Assembly (NCBI RefSeq): GCF_000331305.1
Contig: NZ_KB217483.1
Coordinates: 978,604-1,042,603, forward strand
Reading direction: 5' to 3'
Origin: Calothrix sp. PCC 7103
GTDB lineage: Bacteria; Cyanobacteriota; Cyanobacteriia; Cyanobacteriales; Nostocaceae
Length of the DNA: 64,000 nt
Made by a program: the position numbers and the translations under genes
Shown: positions 60,967 through 64,000 of the stretch, piece after piece
How positions within the stretch are numbered: the first letter of the stretch is position 1
Layout of the letters: the number at the start of each line of letters is the position of its first letter
Notes under the pieces: generated by a model
What the model was told of the DNA's origin: nothing
Database searches by the model: none
Seen by the model: only the letters and a program-made list of their open reading frames with translations

Positions 60967-63114
60967 TTAAGAGGAATGCAAGAACTTTAAATGTTCTCCT
61001 GATTGGGTTTGAAACTCTTGTAGAGAAGCCTGTATTTTAATTTCACCTTTTTCAAGTAATACAATCCAATCTGCTCGGTTAATAACTTGCGGACGATGAC
61101 TAATCAAAATTGTAGTTTTTCCTTGCCGATAAGATAATACTTTATCTAAAACTTGAATTTCATTTACAGGGTCAAGGCTAGCGGTTGATTCATCTAAAAT
61201 TAGGATTGGTGGATTATTAATTATTCCTCTAGCAATTGCAAGTCTCTGCTTTTGCCCACCAGAGAGGTTAGCAGCAAATTCTCCTAAAACAGTTTGATAT
61301 TTATCGGGTAGTTTACTAATAAATTCATCAGCTTGAGCAATTTGACAAGCTTGGACGATTTCTTCAAAGCTAGCTTTAGGAGCGGCAAGACGAAAGTTAG
61401 CTATAATTGTACGGCTCCAAAAATGGGCATCTTGAGGAACCAAAATTACTTGTTGGCGTAAACAACTTAATGATAAATCTTCTAAATTATAATTACCTAT
61501 ACGAATACTACCAGACTGTGATTTATATAAAGCCGCAATCAATTTAGCTAGTGTACTTTTACCACATCCAGATTGACCAATAATAGCAATAACTTTGCTA
61601 CCTGGTAATGTTAGAGAAAAATCTTTGATTAAATCGACTCGACCGGGATGATGAAAATTGATATTTGTACAAATAATATTAGCATTATTAGGAATTTTGA
61701 CCCAAGCTTTTTGGGTATCTCCAATAATCTCTGGAGTCGCATCAATGACTTCTGTAAGCCTCTTAGTTGCCATTTGAGTGCGAATTAGAGGATTGATAAA
61801 ACTAAGAATAGTAATAATTAAAGATAAAAAATTATTGCTGAGGCTGCTAAATGCAAGTAGTTGACCAATACTTAACTCTTGCTTTATTACTAAAAGACTA
61901 CCAAACCATAATAATGCAATTTTGCCAACATTAAGAATAAAATTAGCAAAGCTATTATTAATAACGGCTATTTTAATTGAACTTAAACTAATATTCGCTA
62001 ATTGTCCGTATCGGCTTTGAAATTCCTCCCATAAGTAAGAAGCTGAGTTAGTTGTTTTCAGAGCAATTGCGCCTTTAAATGTTTCAACTAAAATTCCTTG
62101 ATTTTCGCTAGCTAAAACTAGTAGATTTTGAATTTTCTTACTGATAGCAGGTAGCAAAGCTAGAGTAGAGACAATCATCAATACACTCATAGCTAGGGGG
62201 ACTACGGTAAGTTCATTGCTATAAAATAGCATCAAACCCAGTGAGACAAGGGCAATGAATAATTGACTAGGTAGAGTTACACCAACTTGAGAAATTAATT
62301 GGTTTATTTCTTGAATATCTCGCAAGCGGCTCACAACTTCGCCACTGCGACGAGTTTCGTAATATCCAAGAGGTAAGGCTAAAATTGCTCTACCAAATTC
62401 AAGTATCATATCTAATTCGATGCGTTGGGCAAAGTAAGCTACCAGATTAGATTGGATGTAGCGTAAGGCACTACTTATTAATGTTAGAGTCAGTACCGCA
62501 ATGATTAATCCATTTAGTAATTGTGCATCACGACGAATTAATACATCATCTGTAAGAATTTGGATTAAAAAAGGAGAAGTAAGAGATAGTAGACCAAGAG
62601 CTAAATTGAGTAATAACACTTCTATAATTACATTACTATCGCTCCGAACTCTCCCTAGCAACTTCCACAACCCATTAATTTTATCTTTATCGTCGGATGC
62701 AAGGAAAAAATCTGGACGTGGTTCGAGTAAAAGCATGGCGTTATTACTCCATCCCCTTAGCAGTTCTTGCTGAGTTAAATACCTAATTCCAACCGCTGGG
62801 TCTGCAACTATATACTTTTTCCCACGTTTACCATACAGTACCACCCAATGATTGCTATTCCAATGAATAATTCCTGGTAAAGTAATTCTTTTTTCATCTA
62901 TTAATTCTAATGGTGTTTTAACCCCTCGTGCATCAAAGCCAAGGACTTGTGCGCCTTGTTTTAAGTTAAGAAGTGTTGTACCTAATTGTCCTGTTCCCGT
63001 AGCTTCACGAGTGCGATTAATAGTAAAAACTTGTCCATAGTATTTTGCAACAGAAGCAAGACAGGCGGCGCCACAATCTTCATCACTATTTTGTAAGGTA
63101 ACTTTATATTTCAT
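60967..63114 (-). CDS. Peptidase-domain ABC exporter (LanT-type, C39)
   Basis: A 715-residue protein that cleaves a double-glycine leader and exports the peptide. Residues 1-140 are a C39 protease with catalytic Cys (SDEDCGAACLASVAKYYG), His (GIIHWNSNHWVVLYGKR) and Asp (YIVADPAVGIRY). A six-helix membrane domain covers about 160-440. The ATPase has Walker A GQSGCGKST, Q-loop VILVPQDAHFWSRT, signature LSGGQKQRLAIARG and Walker B ILILDESTASLDPV. It follows the LanM-type gene by 36 bases. Together they define a class II lanthipeptide pathway. No precursor peptide gene was seen in the window. Confidence 0.93.
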   Translation of the reverse strand: MKYKVTLQNSDEDCGAACLASVAKYYGQVFTINRTREATGTGQLGTTLLNLKQGAQVLGFDARGVKTPLELIDEKRITLPGIIHWNSNHWVVLYGKRGKKYIVADPAVGIRYLTQQELLRGWSNNAMLLLEPRPDFFLASDDKDKINGLWKLLGRVRSDSNVIIEVLLLNLALGLLSLTSPFLIQILTDDVLIRRDAQLLNGLIIAVLTLTLISSALRYIQSNLVAYFAQRIELDMILEFGRAILALPLGYYETRRSGEVVSRLRDIQEINQLISQVGVTLPSQLFIALVSLGLMLFYSNELTVVPLAMSVLMIVSTLALLPAISKKIQNLLVLASENQGILVETFKGAIALKTTNSASYLWEEFQSRYGQLANISLSSIKIAVINNSFANFILNVGKIALLWFGSLLVIKQELSIGQLLAFSSLSNNFLSLIITILSFINPLIRTQMATKRLTEVIDATPEIIGDTQKAWVKIPNNANIICTNINFHHPGRVDLIKDFSLTLPGSKVIAIIGQSGCGKSTLAKLIAALYKSQSGSIRIGNYNLEDLSLSCLRQQVILVPQDAHFWSRTIIANFRLAAPKASFEEIVQACQIAQADEFISKLPDKYQTVLGEFAANLSGGQKQRLAIARGIINNPPILILDESTASLDPVNEIQVLDKVLSYRQGKTTILISHRPQVINRADWIVLLEKGEIKIQASLQEFQTQSGEHLKFLHSS

Positions 63115-63150
63115 TTTAAAATAATATATTAATGCTAAAAAAGTATCAAT

Positions 63151-64000
63151 TCATATTAATTTTTTTGAGACATCAAACTTTTTATGTGGTGGTGCAAGCA
63201 TAACAACAGCGGGTATTTCCTCCGGTGCAACTAACCGCAAAAGTCCGTAACCAATACCCGATATACCAGTCATTAATCCCGGTGTTTCTACTCCTAAAGG
63301 AACGCCGGATAAATAACCATTTTGATTGATACTTTCCCAAATCATAGCAGTAATAAGCTGAATTTCTTTATCACAATTTTTACTAGTATGTTCATGCATT
63401 TGCAATAATAACTCTAAATTTCCTAAATCACCATGACACAAACAATGGTTCAAACCAAATCCTTGTTTCAAAGTTGTTTGGAGCATTATATCAATTTCTT
63501 TACTAATATCTACATCGACAAAATTTCTCAAATAACGCACGTGGGCTAAACCTTGTCCCGGCGCCCCATTACACCACGTTGCGACTTCATTAGTAAAATT
63601 ACTTGCGTTATTTTCATATCTGTTTTCATTAATAATAAGAGTTCTTGCCCTTTCCCTAAACTGAGAGATGCTGGTTGCCGTTGCTAATTCTAGCAAAGCC
63701 CAAGCTATACCAGGTGTGCCGTGGGCAAATCCTGTACCAGCAGGCTTAAATTCAAACAACTTTTCCCCACATGCTATTGCTGCCTCTAGAATCCAATCTT
63801 CTTGAATGTATTGATACAATCCTAGTAAACAGGGAATATATCCAGCCACACCATCAATTATGTCAAAATACTTATCTTGAGAAATCAAATTTTGGCATTC
63901 TTTTACCCATCGCGCTGCTAAGGCTAATAATTCTGGTTGTTGCCACAAGGCACCAAGATGAGTCAACGTGTAAATGATTCCTCCCCAACCACTAAAAGCG
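63151..64000 (-). CDS. Class II lanthipeptide synthetase LanM, C-terminal LanC-like domain (5' end outside window)
   Basis: The frame is open to the window edge: SGWGGIIYTLTHLGALWQQP at 63960-64000 is a typical start of the LanM C-terminal cyclase domain, so the ATG at 63966 is internal. The cyclase zinc site is intact: Cys in WCNGAPGQGLAHVRY, and Cys-His in NHCLCHGDLGNLELL. GFAHGTPGIAWALLEL and GLMTGISGIGYGLLRL are the other glycine-rich barrel repeats. This domain adds Cys thiols to dehydrated Ser/Thr to form thioether rings. The dehydratase half should lie to the right of the window. The product would go to the exporter at 60967-63114. Confidence 0.88.
   Translation of the reverse strand, partial: AFSGWGGIIYTLTHLGALWQQPELLALAARWVKECQNLISQDKYFDIIDGVAGYIPCLLGLYQYIQEDWILEAAIACGEKLFEFKPAGTGFAHGTPGIAWALLELATATSISQFRERARTLIINENRYENNASNFTNEVATWCNGAPGQGLAHVRYLRNFVDVDISKEIDIMLQTTLKQGFGLNHCLCHGDLGNLELLLQMHEHTSKNCDKEIQLITAMIWESINQNGYLSGVPLGVETPGLMTGISGIGYGLLRLVAPEEIPAVVMLAPPHKKFDVSKKLI

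Noticed and set aside
1-64000. CRISPR arrays, tRNA or rRNA genes
   Set aside because: I looked for regularly spaced direct repeats and for tRNA T-loop and anticodon patterns and found none. The repeats present are dispersed palindromes.

Overview
The window is chromosomal DNA of a filamentous cyanobacterium of the Nostocales type (Nostoc/Calothrix/Rivularia-like). This is inferred from AMIN-domain TonB-dependent receptors, XisH/XisI proteins, cyanobacterial short palindromic intergenic repeats, AT-rich sequence and dense, many-times-decayed accessory genes. The usual cyanobacterial HIP1 octamer (GCGATCGC) was not seen; GGCGCC occurs instead about 110 times by eye. No tRNA, rRNA or CRISPR array was recognised.

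The dominant theme is metal acquisition. Positions 1-4.8 kb hold the 3' part of a BtuC/FecCD permease, an ABC exporter-type protein, a truncated AMIN/TonB-receptor gene and an AraC/PchR-like regulator. 5.2-8.2 kb is a divergent ZnuA / ZnuC-ZnuB zinc (or manganese) uptake locus with a Zur/Fur-type operator between the arms. 8.2-10.9 kb has xisI/xisH, a decayed calcium-binding-repeat gene behind an identical operator, and a flavodoxin. 11.4-13.7 kb is a frameshifted insertion sequence that cut a MinD/CooC-like ATPase. 14.1-15.9 kb is a threonyl-tRNA synthetase with the same operator close upstream, followed by an ISL3-type element. 17.6-22.8 kb is an exopolysaccharide cluster (polymerase-like membrane protein and three glycosyltransferases).

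23.6-26.8 kb encodes a TonB-ExbB-ExbD energy transduction system, followed by a toxin-antitoxin pair. 27.7-32.7 kb is a FecC/D/E siderophore importer whose exporter (MFS) and substrate-binding genes are wrecked. It is bordered by a second ISL3-type element and an IS-end palindrome. 34.4-38.4 kb holds a methyltransferase and a YbtP/YbtQ-like pair of half transporters, the second inactivated. 38.5-44.0 kb is a cobalamin-riboswitch-controlled operon (btuB, a 2Fe-2S ferredoxin-like gene, btuF, btuC) without a btuD. 44.9-54.5 kb is a TonB receptor plus Nik/Opp-type ABC importer operon with two binding proteins and Fur-like boxes.

54.9-60.4 kb looks like a zinc-economy block: SelO, CysS, stand-alone HisI, a broken COG0523 GTPase and an intact His-rich COG0523 GTPase. 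With the operator-linked thrS and znuABC it forms a plausible Zur regulon. The right edge (61-64 kb) is a class II lanthipeptide locus: a C39-peptidase ABC exporter and the LanC-like end of a LanM synthetase.

The TonB/ExbBD genes would power the outer-membrane receptors (B12, metallophore), and the ABC importers would finish transport into the cytoplasm. Many genes are broken by IS elements, MITE-like repeats, nonsense codons and frameshifts, so the region appears to be turning over quickly.
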